This document shows, in pieces, positions 17,027 through 30,361 of a DNA stretch of 49,768 nt. Each line of letters begins with the position of its first letter. Positions within the stretch are counted from its first letter, which is position 1. The DNA comes from Paenibacillus bovis. Its GTDB lineage: Bacteria > Bacillota > Bacilli > Bacillales > Bacillaceae_C. The notes beneath the pieces are model-generated. The model saw only the letters and a program-made list of their open reading frames with translations. It had not been told where the DNA came from and ran no database searches. The stretch spans positions 1 through 49,768 of the forward strand of contig VEFU01000033.1 in assembly GCA_007679095.1 (NCBI GenBank). The letters run 5' to 3'. Position numbers and translations under genes: made by a program.

Positions 17027-18381
17027 AATTTAAAGATCAATTTCGCTTTGTAAGACAAAATACGAAGAAAAATAAATCAAGATTATTTATGACAGTACTT
17101 GCTACGGCGATTGCGGTTGCATTCTTAATGGTACTTGCCTCTGTTGCATTTGGTCTTCACAAATCTATCATTGCAGACTTAATGCAAGACCGAATGGTGA
17201 CGGAAATAAATGTTCATGGAAAAAACGATCCTGAAACGGGTTATAAACCAATCATAGATGAAGATATCGAATACTTTGAAACGATAGAGAATGTTAAAGC
17301 AATAACAAGAAGACAACATTTAAGACAATCACCTGAATTTATCATAGAAAACTATTCTGTTAACGCCAATACGATGGTGGCATATTTTCCAGAAGAAATG
17401 AAAGCAGGGTTTGAACTATCCGAGGGAAAAATGCCTGAAAAGGACAATGAGATTGTTGTTGGCTACTCGTTTTCCCAAGAATTAATAAAGCAAATGGACG
17501 AAGACAGCATGGATAGAGAGAATCTCTATGATGAAGATGGCAAAATTAAAGAGGAATACACCTATAAAGGGGATATTCTTGGTGAAACAGTTGAAATGCA
17601 AGTTTACAAATTAGTAAATAACGAACCAGAAACGAAGAAAATTCCTCTTACAGTAGTTGGAATTGCCAAGAAACCATCCAGAGAATGGATGATGGATTCG
17701 AATGTATATATTTCTGAAGCTGTTTTACATGAAGTAGAAACATTCACAGGTACTCGTGGCGGAATGCCTGAAGTGTTTGAAGGCGATGAAGAGTATGCGA
17801 AATTAGGGGAACGCAATTATGATGAAGTATATATTTACGCTTCCAATGTTGAAGCTGTAAAAGAAATTTCCAAGCAATTAGAAGATAAGAATTATTATGC
17901 ATGGTCAGTCGTTAGCGAAATGAAGGAAATTAATATGATTTTTAATATATTAAAAGCTGGTGTCATATTCATTGGGACTATTGCACTCATCATTGCATCC
18001 ATTGGTATTTTTAATACAATGACGATGGCAGTTACAGAAAGAGCACCAGATATCGGGATTATGAAAGCTATTGGCGCAAATCCAAAAACTATAAAAAATA
18101 TCTTCCTGTTAGAAAGTTCGTATATTGGTTTATTAGGGGCTTTCTTTGGAGCAATCGTTGCCTATGGAATTAGCTTTTTAGTAAATCTATTCTTACCGAT
18201 GATTCTTGCAGGTGTATTTGAAGAAGAAGCGCCTGAAGGATTCGTGTTAACACATATTCCTTTATCACTTACAGCTATTAGTGTGGGAATTTGTTTAATC
18301 GTTACCATTTTCTCTGGATGGAGACCAGCTCAACGTGCTACTAAAGTAGACGTGCTAAAAGCGATGAGAAGAGAAATATAA
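17023..18381 (+). CDS. ABC exporter permease, FtsX/MacB type
   Basis: A 452-residue permease with one membrane helix near residues 22-45, a large extracytoplasmic domain (about 46-310), and three C-terminal helices. This is the MacB layout of a periplasmic-core domain inside an FtsX-like permease. The cytoplasmic coupling stretch TERAPDIGIMKAIGANPKTI is typical. The extracytoplasmic domain is rich in Glu and Asp, as in many halotolerant bacteria. The start overlaps the ATPase stop codon. Together they form a two-gene exporter ended by a bidirectional terminator. Confidence 0.87.
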   Translation: MKFKDQFRFVRQNTKKNKSRLFMTVLATAIAVAFLMVLASVAFGLHKSIIADLMQDRMVTEINVHGKNDPETGYKPIIDEDIEYFETIENVKAITRRQHLRQSPEFIIENYSVNANTMVAYFPEEMKAGFELSEGKMPEKDNEIVVGYSFSQELIKQMDEDSMDRENLYDEDGKIKEEYTYKGDILGETVEMQVYKLVNNEPETKKIPLTVVGIAKKPSREWMMDSNVYISEAVLHEVETFTGTRGGMPEVFEGDEEYAKLGERNYDEVYIYASNVEAVKEISKQLEDKNYYAWSVVSEMKEINMIFNILKAGVIFIGTIALIIASIGIFNTMTMAVTERAPDIGIMKAIGANPKTIKNIFLLESSYIGLLGAFFGAIVAYGISFLVNLFLPMILAGVFEEEAPEGFVLTHIPLSLTAISVGICLIVTIFSGWRPAQRATKVDVLKAMRREI

Positions 18382-18383
18382 CC

Positions 18384-18423
18384 AAAAAAAGTCACTCGGA
18401 CATTCATTCCGAGTGACTTTTTT
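18384..18423. terminator. Bidirectional terminator, exporter and acetyltransferase
   Basis: AAAAAAGTCACTCGG and CCGAGTGACTTTTTT form a 15-bp stem with a 9-base loop. The flanking A and T runs let it work in both directions. It reaches into the stop codon of the acetyltransferase gene. Confidence 0.88.
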
Positions 18424-19222
18424 AAAATATCTTCACATTCCGTTCAGCTAGAAAATCAAGTGATTCTAATAAAGAAGTTTTATCAATTTGATAAATTTCA
18501 TGGATATGCTTTACCCATTTGTCCGTTTCATTCATTTTAATCTCACTAATATTACGGAATGTCATCACTTTCATTGTTCCATTACGTAAGTAGAAGCACT
18601 TTTGCCCATTGAAGCGAACAGCAGTAATCCGACGCATTGTAATATTATCATCACTATCAAAATAGGAAGCTCGAATATCATCTCGAATATCATCTTCTGA
18701 AAGAGGCTCCCATATGATCTGTTTTTTCACAAATGTTTTCCCATTGGAACGGCGATCAATTTCAAATATATGTGAGCTCTGTTTCGTAAAAATAATTTCT
18801 TCGCCAAACCCATGCATGACAAGTCGCGTTACTTTATCAAGTTCAATAGGTTTCATAATGGGAGAACCATAGCCAACATCCACATAAAATTTTCTATCCT
18901 TGATCTCTACCATGATCGCAATATGGCCTGGCTCTACTTTTACAAGAGAACATTCATATCCCAACTCCGTTAATAATCTAGCGAAGTTCATATTTAAAGT
19001 GAAGCAAGTTCCACCCCATCCTTTTTCGACTAAGTTATCGACAAACAATGGGAGTGGCGGGATATAGTCAGGTGCTAATGTATAGTAGTAAAACTTACTA
19101 AAAGTTTCGTACGGTATGTATGTTAAATGATGTTGGATAAGGCGCTGCAAATAATTTAAACTTGGTTCTTCTCGCTTAACTTTTAAATACTTTAAATATT
19201 TATTTACAACTTCCTCCATCAT
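18422..19222 (-). CDS. Arylamine N-acetyltransferase-family protein
   Basis: A 266-residue cytosolic enzyme of the NAT family, which moves an acetyl group from acetyl-CoA to aromatic amines or hydrazines through a Cys-His-Asp triad. All three residues can be seen: Cys73 in GWGGTCFTLN, His100 in EPGHIAIMV and Asp115 in FYVDVGYGS. The WGGTCF context differs slightly from the usual RGGxCFE, so the acceptor may differ. The start is one of two adjacent ATGs behind GGAGGG. It lies 14 bases downstream of the thioredoxin-fold gene and is probably co-transcribed with it. Confidence 0.85.
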   Translation of the reverse strand: MMEEVVNKYLKYLKVKREEPSLNYLQRLIQHHLTYIPYETFSKFYYYTLAPDYIPPLPLFVDNLVEKGWGGTCFTLNMNFARLLTELGYECSLVKVEPGHIAIMVEIKDRKFYVDVGYGSPIMKPIELDKVTRLVMHGFGEEIIFTKQSSHIFEIDRRSNGKTFVKKQIIWEPLSEDDIRDDIRASYFDSDDNITMRRITAVRFNGQKCFYLRNGTMKVMTFRNISEIKMNETDKWVKHIHEIYQIDKTSLLESLDFLAERNVKIF

Positions 19223-19236
19223 TTAACCCTCCTCTT

Positions 19237-19788
19237 TTATTGCAATTTTTCTTTTAAGCTTTGATACACTTCATTCCAAAATGATTCATCTTCTATATTT
19301 CGTTGCATGATTTGCTTATACATTTCTGATTGTTTATCCGCAAATGTTGGATCTTCTTTATCTGGTAATTGAGAACGTTGATCCATTACATACTGTTGTA
19401 ATTTCGGTGCTCTTGGTCCCCATACTGCACGTTCATTTCCTTCTTGATCAATAAAAATAAAGATAGGAATTGCTCTTGCCGTACCATTTGTTAAATATTG
19501 GTCCATTAATTCTAAGTTTTGATCGCGTAATAACATTCTAACTTGCATATTCGTTTTTTCTGCTAGTTTCAATAAGATTGGTACATTCAGCATGGCATCT
19601 CCACACCAATCCTCTGTTAGTACAATCACTCGTAAATTTTCTGCTTGTACTTTTGCTAAAAATGCTTCATCTTCTGTTGGGACTTCGAATTTCTGTAAAA
19701 TCGTTTCCAATCCTTCTTTATTCACATTCATGCCATTTATGTATTGTTCAGGTGTTAACCCTTTTTCAAACCATTCTACAAGATTCAT
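19237..19788 (-). CDS. Thioredoxin-fold protein with single-cysteine WCGD site
   Basis: A 183-residue cytosolic protein of a thioredoxin-like family. The active-site region reads VIVLTEDWCGDAMLNVPIL: Cys62 is present, but the second cysteine of WCxxC is replaced by Ala. The cis-proline segment is ARAIPIFIFIDQEG. A dithiol-disulfide exchange cycle is therefore not possible in the classic way; peroxide or mixed-disulfide chemistry or a scaffold role is possible. ATG start with a weak upstream site. It precedes the acetyltransferase gene in a likely two-gene operon. Confidence 0.8.
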   Translation of the reverse strand: MNLVEWFEKGLTPEQYINGMNVNKEGLETILQKFEVPTEDEAFLAKVQAENLRVIVLTEDWCGDAMLNVPILLKLAEKTNMQVRMLLRDQNLELMDQYLTNGTARAIPIFIFIDQEGNERAVWGPRAPKLQQYVMDQRSQLPDKEDPTFADKQSEMYKQIMQRNIEDESFWNEVYQSLKEKLQ

Positions 19789-19995
19789 GTCATATCCCCA
19801 CTTCCATATTTTTGTTAATTTCTATTATATAATAGGAACGAAAATACTACACCCTTTTTGTTCGGCTTAACATCCCTTCCATTGTGTAGAAATACCCTTC
19901 AATTTATAGTTGTTTTCGAAATTTGTAAATAAATAGGGAATTTTCTTTTTCCTCTGCTATTATATAAGGTAAAAAGTAGAGGGGGCACGTCGAAA

Positions 19996-20667
19996 GTGAA
20001 AAAAAAGAAACAGTTTATTGTTTTTATTATTGCAGTAGTATTATTAGTACTGGGCGATTTTGGCTATAATGTTTATTCAAAAAAACTGACAGATGTTGAA
20101 AAAAGTATAGATGCTTATAAGCAGAAATATCTTGATGCCGAGTTAGAAAACAAAAAACTTCAAGAGATGATTGATATAGCACAAAGTGATAACGAGCATT
20201 TAAATGATAGAATATCAGAATTGCATCATATTATCGATAAACTATATGACGAAAAAACGAACTATATATTTAGCGATCAAATAGGGAGAAAGGTACTTCA
20301 AGCCTTTGCTAATAATGATATAAACCAATTAAATGAACTTTTACCTATAAATGTTAAAGCATATAAAGGGTATCTAGAAAAAACAGTGAATGGTTCCACT
20401 TCAAAAGTATCATTTCAGCCCATTCAGTCCATGGGATTGGCTAATAATAAAGGCAACATTTCAATATGGCACTATTACAATGATGAGGAATCAAAGACTT
20501 TTGTCATTTTATATAACATTGTTAATGAACTAAACTCCACTTCCATCGATTGCAGAATGACCTTTCGAATTATTAATGAAAAGGATACACAACCAGGAGT
20601 TACAAAAACTACTTTCAAGCTTGTTGATATTGAAATAGGTAAAGATCTCATTCATTCAGATGCATAA
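19996..20667 (+). CDS. Membrane-anchored coiled-coil protein, paralogue 1
   Basis: A 223-residue protein I do not recognise. A lysine-rich N-terminus is followed by one membrane helix (about 7-24, no lipobox). A predicted coiled coil runs over about 30-90 (YKQKYLDAELENKKLQEMI and later heptads). A globular domain of about 125 residues begins at FSDQIGRKVLQAF. The start is GTG behind GAGGGGG at slightly long spacing; TATTATATAAGG just upstream is a possible extended -10 region. It is paralogous to the next gene, sharing YKQKY, the DIG/QIG segment, YLEKTVNGSTSKVSF and an LVDIEIG-type end. Confidence 0.65.
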   Translation: MKKKKQFIVFIIAVVLLVLGDFGYNVYSKKLTDVEKSIDAYKQKYLDAELENKKLQEMIDIAQSDNEHLNDRISELHHIIDKLYDEKTNYIFSDQIGRKVLQAFANNDINQLNELLPINVKAYKGYLEKTVNGSTSKVSFQPIQSMGLANNKGNISIWHYYNDEESKTFVILYNIVNELNSTSIDCRMTFRIINEKDTQPGVTKTTFKLVDIEIGKDLIHSDA

Positions 20668-20816
20668 TAGCAAATGCTCGTATTCCCTCTTTAGTAAAAG
20701 TGCTAATCCTACACCTAGACAAATTATTTCATTCTCATTTATTTAATAATTAGTGAAGAAATAATAAGAATCTAATATACTAGTAAAAAAAGCACATACT
20801 AACTTTGGAGGGGATT

Positions 20817-21467
20817 ATGAAAAGAAAACAGATTATCATTTTTATTAGTATTGTTATTTTATTACTTATTGTTGATACCGTTTACAAAACGTACTCTAAA
20901 ACAAAAGCTGAACATGTAAATAAGTTTAGTGATTACAAGCAAAAATATGAAGAAGCTAAAGAGAAAAATATAAAACTTGAAGAAATTATAGCCTCTTTAG
21001 ATGAAGAGTTAGATATTATGGAACAGGAATACACTAACTTAGAAGAAGAGTATTATAAATCCAAAGATGAAACATCAGAATACTTAATAAGTAATGACAT
21101 AGGGATACAAATCTATCATGCTATGGTAAATGGTGATACTGCTACTTTACAAGAGTTAACATCCCCGAATATAAAGGTAATTGATCATTACTTTGAAAAG
21201 ACTGTGAATGGAATAACTACGAAGATTTCGTTTAAAAATATTCAAGATGCAGCCATTCGAAATGTTGATCCAAAAACATTCAATTTTGGTTATGATGAGG
21301 AACGGGATGCGCTTAGAATTCTGTACGTTATAGATCATCCTCAAAATTCTTCTCGTATAACTTGTAAAATGTACATTAAAAAGTCGGAAGAAATCGATAA
21401 TGAAACGGGTTCAGTTAGTGTGGAACGAAGACTCCTTGATATTGATTTTTTCTTTCCTACTGAATAA
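20817..21467 (+). CDS. Membrane-anchored coiled-coil protein, paralogue 2
   Basis: A 216-residue protein of unknown function, built like the preceding gene product. It has one N-terminal membrane helix (about 6-22) and a Glu-rich coiled coil over about 30-85 (EEAKEKNIKLEEIIASL). The globular domain begins at SNDIGIQIYHAMVNGDTATL and contains YFEKTVNGITTKISF. The ATG at 20817 follows GGAGGGG; an in-frame TTG at 20805 overlaps that site. The pair arose by tandem duplication and has diverged strongly. The pattern of the C-terminal domain is compatible with an NTF2-like fold, but this is a guess. Confidence 0.65.
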   Translation: MKRKQIIIFISIVILLLIVDTVYKTYSKTKAEHVNKFSDYKQKYEEAKEKNIKLEEIIASLDEELDIMEQEYTNLEEEYYKSKDETSEYLISNDIGIQIYHAMVNGDTATLQELTSPNIKVIDHYFEKTVNGITTKISFKNIQDAAIRNVDPKTFNFGYDEERDALRILYVIDHPQNSSRITCKMYIKKSEEIDNETGSVSVERRLLDIDFFFPTE

Positions 21468-21469
21468 AA

Positions 21470-21503
21470 AAGCTACCAGCACATATCCCCATGCTGGTAG
21501 CTT
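21470..21503. terminator. Bidirectional terminator, paralogue 2 and gatB
   Basis: AAGCTACCAGCA and TGCTGGTAGCTT form a perfect 12-bp stem with a 10-base loop. A run of As on the left serves minus-strand termination, and TCTTTC on the right the plus strand. It separates two convergent genes. Confidence 0.88.
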
Positions 21504-21514
21504 CTTTCAATCAA

Positions 21515-22942
21515 TTATCGTTTATCAATTTCTTGTTTTAATAATTTATTTACTACTGGAGGATTTGCTTGTCCTTTTGTAGCTTTCATAATTTGTCCGA
21601 CTAGGAATCCTAGTGCACGGCCTTTACCGTTCTTGTAGTCCTCAATTGATTGCTGGTTTGCATCTAGGACTTCATTCACGATTGGAATTAGTGCGCTTTC
21701 GTCAGAGATTTGGACAAGTCCTTTTTCCTTGACGATTGTTTCAGCGTCTCCGCCGTTTTCAATTAATTCACGGAATACTTTCTTCGCGATTTTAGATGAA
21801 ATTGTTCCGTCCTGAATGAGTTTAATCATCCCTGCAAGGCCAGCTGGAGTTAATGCCACTTCATGCAATTCTTTTTGTTCTGCATTTAAGTATTCAGATA
21901 CGCCACCCATCAACCAATTGGAAGCTAGCTTTGCATCTGCACCTTCCTCTAATACAGCTTCAAAGAAATCAGACATTTCCTTCGTAAGTGTTAACACCAT
22001 TGCATCATATGCAGGTAATCCCAGTTCTTCGACATAACGTTTTTTACGTGCATCCGGTAATTCAGGAATTTCTGCGCGAACACGTTCTTTCCACTCGTCA
22101 TCAATATAAAGTTGCACGAGGTCTGGTTCTGGGAAATAACGATAATCGTCTGAACCTTCTTTCACACGCATTAAGATTGTTTCGCCAGTTGCCTCATCAT
22201 AACGACGAGTCTCTTGTAAAATTTCTCCGCCTGCTAGTAGGACTTTTTCTTGACGCTTTTGTTCGAATTCAAGTCCACGACGAACAAAGTTGAAAGAGTT
22301 TAAGTTTTTCAATTCTGTCTTTGTACCGAATTCTTCTTGTCCAATAGGACGTAAAGAAATATTGGCATCACATCTTAAAGAACCCTCTTCCATTTTACAA
22401 TCAGAAACGCCTGTAAATTGTATAATGGATTTAAGTTTTTCAAGATATAGATAAGCTTCTTCTGGAGTTCTAATATCTGGTTCAGAAACGATTTCAACTA
22501 ATGGTGTACCTTGACGGTTTAAATCGACAAGTGATCCATCATTTGTATGTGTTAATTTTCCAGCATCTTCTTCTAAATGAAGACGAGTAATACCGATTCT
22601 CTTTTTCTCGCCTTGAACTTCAATTTCAATCCATCCATTTTCCCCAATTGGTTTATCAAACTGAGAAATTTGGTATGCTTTTGGATTATCAGGATAGAAA
22701 TAGTTTTTACGGTCAAATTTCGTTTCAGTCGCAATCTCACAGTTTAATGCCATCGCAGCTTTCATCCCGAATTCAACTGCACGTTTATTCAATACAGGTA
22801 ATACTCCTGGATATCCTAGGTCGATGACATTCGTATTATGGTTAGGCTCAGAACCGAATTTATTTGGTGCTGGTGAAAATATCTTTGAATCTGTTTTTAA
22901 CTCTACGTGGACCTCGAGTCCGATTACTGTTTCAAAATTCAT
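21515..22942 (-). CDS. gatB: Asp/Glu-tRNA amidotransferase subunit B
   Basis: Kinase-like, tRNA-binding subunit of GatCAB, which converts Glu-tRNA(Gln) and Asp-tRNA(Asn) to Gln- and Asn-tRNA. The 475-residue length matches the family. It begins [20 protein letters not shown] and has [33 protein letters not shown] and a C-terminal YqeY-like helical tail ending in [12 protein letters not shown]. The ATG at 22942 follows a run of six Gs at good spacing; the frame stays open upstream into gatA. Last gene of gatC-gatA-gatB. Confidence 0.95.
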   Translation of the reverse strand: MNFETVIGLEVHVELKTDSKIFSPAPNKFGSEPNHNTNVIDLGYPGVLPVLNKRAVEFGMKAAMALNCEIATETKFDRKNYFYPDNPKAYQISQFDKPIGENGWIEIEVQGEKKRIGITRLHLEEDAGKLTHTNDGSLVDLNRQGTPLVEIVSEPDIRTPEEAYLYLEKLKSIIQFTGVSDCKMEEGSLRCDANISLRPIGQEEFGTKTELKNLNSFNFVRRGLEFEQKRQEKVLLAGGEILQETRRYDEATGETILMRVKEGSDDYRYFPEPDLVQLYIDDEWKERVRAEIPELPDARKKRYVEELGLPAYDAMVLTLTKEMSDFFEAVLEEGADAKLASNWLMGGVSEYLNAEQKELHEVALTPAGLAGMIKLIQDGTISSKIAKKVFRELIENGGDAETIVKEKGLVQISDESALIPIVNEVLDANQQSIEDYKNGKGRALGFLVGQIMKATKGQANPPVVNKLLKQEIDKR

Positions 22943-22955
22943 GCCAAATCCCCCC

Positions 22956-24401
22956 TTACAATTGTGGTTTTTGCTCATGATAGTTTGTAGATTGTTCAAA
23001 TGCATGAGCAACACGATAGATTGTTTCTTCGTCAAAATGTTTACCGATAATTTGTAAACCTAATGGAAGTCCATTCGTAAATCCGCATGGAACAGAAATT
23101 CCTGGAAGTCCTGCTAAGTTCACAGGGATTGTTAATAAATCACGTGCGTACATTGTAACTTGGTCATCTACCATTTCACCAATCTTATAAGCTGGTGTCG
23201 GTGTCGTTGGTCCAACGATTACATCATATTTTTCAAAAATATTATCAAAGTCTTGCTTGATCAATGTTCTAGCTTGTTGTGCTTTTTTGTAATAAGCATC
23301 ATAAAATCCGGAGCTAAGAGCATAAGTACCAAGCATGATACGACGTTTTACTTCATCACCGAAACCTTCAGAACGTGTCTTTTTATAAAGTTCCATCAAG
23401 TTCTTTGGATTAGGGGTACGGTATCCATAGCGAACACCATCAAAGCGTGCAAGGTTTGCAGATGCTTCAGATGAAGCTAACAAATAATAAGTTGCTACAC
23501 CATATTCTGAATGTGGAAGTGAAACTTCTTCCCATGTTGCTCCTAATCCTTCGAGTACTTTTAATGCATCTAGAACTGATTGACGTGATGCTTCACTTAC
23601 ACCTTGTCCTAAGTATTCTTTCGGAACGGCAATCTTTAACCCTTTAATATCGCCAGTAAGGCTATCTGTATAATTCGGTACATCTTTATTTACCGTAGTT
23701 GAATCATGTGAGTCTACACCTGAAATAGATTGTAGAACAAATGCATTATCTCTTACATTACGAGTAATTGGCCCAATTTGGTCAAGGGAAGATGCAAAAG
23801 CAACTAGACCATAACGGGAAACTCTTCCATATGTAGGTTTCATTCCTACTACACCACAGAACGCGGCTGGTTGGCGAATAGATCCACCAGTATCAGAACC
23901 TAGTGCAAACGGAATTTGTCCAGAAGCAACAGCTGCTGCAGATCCACCTGATGAACCACCAGGAACAGTATCTAAATTCCATGGATTACGTGTCACTTTG
24001 AATGCAGAGTTCTCTGTTGTTGATCCCATCGCAAACTCATCCATGTTTAACTTACCAATCGTAATGACGTTTTCAGCATTTAACTTTTCCATTACGGTAG
24101 CATCATAGATAGGGTCAAAGTTTTCTAGCATTTTACTTGCACATGTTGTGATCAAGTTCTTCGTTACAATATTATCTTTAATCCCAGCTGGAATACCAAA
24201 AAGTGGGTTATCTCCTACTTTTCCATCCAATGCTTTTGCTTTATTACGTGCATTTTCTTCGTCAAGTGTAAGGAATGCATTAACTTTTCCATCCACTTCA
24301 TTAATACGTTTATATGATTCATCCACTAGGTCAGAAACGTTGATTTCTTTTTTATGTAAAAGTTCATGTAAATCTGTGATGGATTGATCAAATAATGACA
24401 T
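22956..24401 (-). CDS. gatA: Asp/Glu-tRNA amidotransferase subunit A
   Basis: Glutaminase subunit of GatCAB; it frees ammonia from glutamine for the tRNA-bound transamidation. The 481-residue amidase-signature protein shows the Ser-cisSer-Lys triad: Lys75 (AGIKDN), Ser150 ([11 protein letters not shown]) and the nucleophile Ser174 (DTGGSIRQP). These positions agree with the family when allowing for a four-residue shorter N-terminus. ATG start behind GGGGGAG. It is 13 bp from gatB and 14 bp from gatC. Confidence 0.95.
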   Translation of the reverse strand: MSLFDQSITDLHELLHKKEINVSDLVDESYKRINEVDGKVNAFLTLDEENARNKAKALDGKVGDNPLFGIPAGIKDNIVTKNLITTCASKMLENFDPIYDATVMEKLNAENVITIGKLNMDEFAMGSTTENSAFKVTRNPWNLDTVPGGSSGGSAAAVASGQIPFALGSDTGGSIRQPAAFCGVVGMKPTYGRVSRYGLVAFASSLDQIGPITRNVRDNAFVLQSISGVDSHDSTTVNKDVPNYTDSLTGDIKGLKIAVPKEYLGQGVSEASRQSVLDALKVLEGLGATWEEVSLPHSEYGVATYYLLASSEASANLARFDGVRYGYRTPNPKNLMELYKKTRSEGFGDEVKRRIMLGTYALSSGFYDAYYKKAQQARTLIKQDFDNIFEKYDVIVGPTTPTPAYKIGEMVDDQVTMYARDLLTIPVNLAGLPGISVPCGFTNGLPLGLQIIGKHFDEETIYRVAHAFEQSTNYHEQKPQL

Positions 24402-24415
24402 ATGTATTCTCCCCC

Positions 24416-24706
24416 CTATTCCAATATAGATGGCACTTTAATTTGGCCGTCTTGTTGTTCTGGAACATTTTTCATTACTTCTTCAATTGGTAAACCTTCT
24501 TCTGCAATGTCTTCACGCAATACGTTTGTTTGAGCAAATACATGTGAAGTTGGTTCAATATTTTCTGTGTTAAGTTCGTCAAGCTTTTCAGCCATTGTGA
24601 TAATTTTGTCGAGTTGATCTGTGAAAGTTACTGCTTCTTCATCGCTCATGTCGAGTCTTGCTAAATGGGCAACGTGTAAAACTTGTTCCTTTGATATTCT
24701 AGACAA
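24416..24706 (-). CDS. gatC: Asp/Glu-tRNA amidotransferase subunit C
   Basis: Small stabilising subunit of GatCAB, 96 residues (B. subtilis 96), beginning [20 protein letters not shown] and ending VPSILE. The start is TTG at 24706, placed 7 bases after GGAGGTG; a longer frame from 24736 has no ribosome binding site. First gene of the gatCAB operon, with its own promoter upstream. Confidence 0.92.
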   Translation of the reverse strand: MSRISKEQVLHVAHLARLDMSDEEAVTFTDQLDKIITMAEKLDELNTENIEPTSHVFAQTNVLREDIAEEGLPIEEVMKNVPEQQDGQIKVPSILE

Positions 24707-24750
24707 TATATGACACCTCCAAATTTTTTCGAACACTCACAATACTATTG

Positions 24751-24780
24751 ATAATAGCAGAAAAATAGGAATATAAGCAA
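24751..24780 (-). promoter_or_regulatory. Predicted housekeeping promoter of gatCAB
   Basis: Minus strand: -35 TTGCTT (24775-24780), 18-base spacer, -10 TATTAT (24751-24756), with TGC before the -10 giving an extended -10. Transcription would start about 40 bases before the gatC TTG. Confidence 0.6.
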
Positions 24781-24782
24781 GA

Positions 24783-24842
24783 GATGGAGTAGCCCTCCAT
24801 CCCTTGTTCCCGCAGAAGTCTCGAATCTTCGCTACAATCAAC
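24783..24842 (-). repeat. Degenerate dispersed-repeat remnant
   Basis: Read on the minus strand, it opens with GTTGATTGTAGCGAA and continues through ACTTCTGCGGGAAC, nearly the same as the repeat left end at 212-246. Its inner end has a 7-bp hairpin (GATGGAG/CTCCATC), which could act as a weak terminator for camS. It sits directly upstream of the gatC promoter. Confidence 0.5.
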
Positions 24843-24872
24843 ATAAAAATTTGAAACACTAATAACTTAAAA

Positions 24873-26003
24873 CTAATAAATATGAACGAATGGTTCTTCT
24901 TCTTTTCCTGCATTTTTGACAATTAATGCTTCCGGACCACTTACGGAAGAGATGTTTACTTCCACTCTAATATATTCTGGGAAGTGGTCCATCACCAGAG
25001 AGGTGGCCCATTGCGTAAATGCGATAATTTCTGCTTTTCCATACAGCTGAATCGGTATTTCGATTGTAAGTCTTGTAAATTGATCATTTACATAAAAAGC
25101 TTGTCCAATGACACCATTGTAATTAGGGAAGAACTTTTCTATGTCATCTTTAAATCTTAAAAATTTTGCTTCGTCTTCACGATGATCTTGTTTCGCTTTA
25201 CTAGATGGGAATAAATAATATTTTTCATCTATCGATTTCCAATCACCAAGTGAATTTCCTTTACTTGAATGGGCATATGCAAAAAAGTTCCCAGGAATAA
25301 CAGCATTTTTTGCTTGTTGCTCAAACAAGGCAATAGTAATCGGTACATCGCCAACGCCTTCCATAGCTCGTAGCCTTTTGAGAATTTCCTCTCCCATTTT
25401 TTTACCTTCTGCAGCGAGTTTCTCATGGCTAATTTTTGTTTCATATGTTGCGCCCCATTGTTCCTTCTGATAGTAATGAACAGAGTTTAAGGCTAGTCCA
25501 ATGACAATTCCGCCTAATTTCACAGTTTTATCATTTTTAACTAAATAATTATGTTCCAATATATGTGCTAAATAAATAGGATTTTTTTCATTCTGCTCTT
25601 CAATTGAGCCTTTTTCATCATTATATGGATTTAAACCCACACTATCATTTGGACTCGATTTTCTTTTTAACCAACTACTAACGGTCTCTTTATCTAGCTT
25701 CTGGCCTTCTTGAAACACATATTTATCAGTAGAGAAATGCTCCTTCGCTACACGCATTAAACCTGTTTCAAATTCTTTAATATCATAACTGGAACGCAGG
25801 TTGGAGACGACCATTCCTCTAGTTTGACTAGGTTCAAACGGAATAATGGAGCGATAATAAGATTCATCTATTTGATAATTTGGGATAATAGATGTTTCTT
25901 GTTGTTCATCGTCTTCCTGGACAACTTCATCATTTTTTTCCAAAGTAGGCATACACCCACTTAAGAGAGTCGCTACTAAAATGAGCGATAACCATTTTTT
26001 CAT
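24873..26003 (-). CDS. camS: CamS-family lipoprotein
   Basis: Surface lipoprotein of the CamS family (YerH in B. subtilis). In staphylococci and enterococci such signal peptides give rise to a sex pheromone (cAM373); the function of the mature protein is unclear. The 376 residues include a lipoprotein signal ending LLSGC (Cys17), an acidic linker (KNDEVVQEDDEQQE) and one large domain with segments such as RGMVVSNLRSSYDIKEFETG and YLAHILEHNYLV. The ATG at 26003 follows AAAAGGTGG. It lies 57 bases downstream of ligA, the usual order in Bacillaceae. Confidence 0.9.
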   Translation of the reverse strand: MKKWLSLILVATLLSGCMPTLEKNDEVVQEDDEQQETSIIPNYQIDESYYRSIIPFEPSQTRGMVVSNLRSSYDIKEFETGLMRVAKEHFSTDKYVFQEGQKLDKETVSSWLKRKSSPNDSVGLNPYNDEKGSIEEQNEKNPIYLAHILEHNYLVKNDKTVKLGGIVIGLALNSVHYYQKEQWGATYETKISHEKLAAEGKKMGEEILKRLRAMEGVGDVPITIALFEQQAKNAVIPGNFFAYAHSSKGNSLGDWKSIDEKYYLFPSSKAKQDHREDEAKFLRFKDDIEKFFPNYNGVIGQAFYVNDQFTRLTIEIPIQLYGKAEIIAFTQWATSLVMDHFPEYIRVEVNISSVSGPEALIVKNAGKEEEPFVHIY

Positions 26004-26060
26004 ACCGTTTTCCACCTTTTAAGAAGAATTCCATTTTCTCAGTATGAGGTTTGGAATGTA

Positions 26061-30300
<4,240 letters not shown>

Positions 30301-30361
30301 TTTCTACTCACACCACCTAGTAAGAACATTTGTTCCATTGTACATTATAATTATTTTGCTG

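Noticed and set aside
10541-21514. Mobile genomic island
   Set aside because: No integrase, transposase, tRNA target or flanking direct repeat was seen, and the genes are typical of Bacillaceae in composition.
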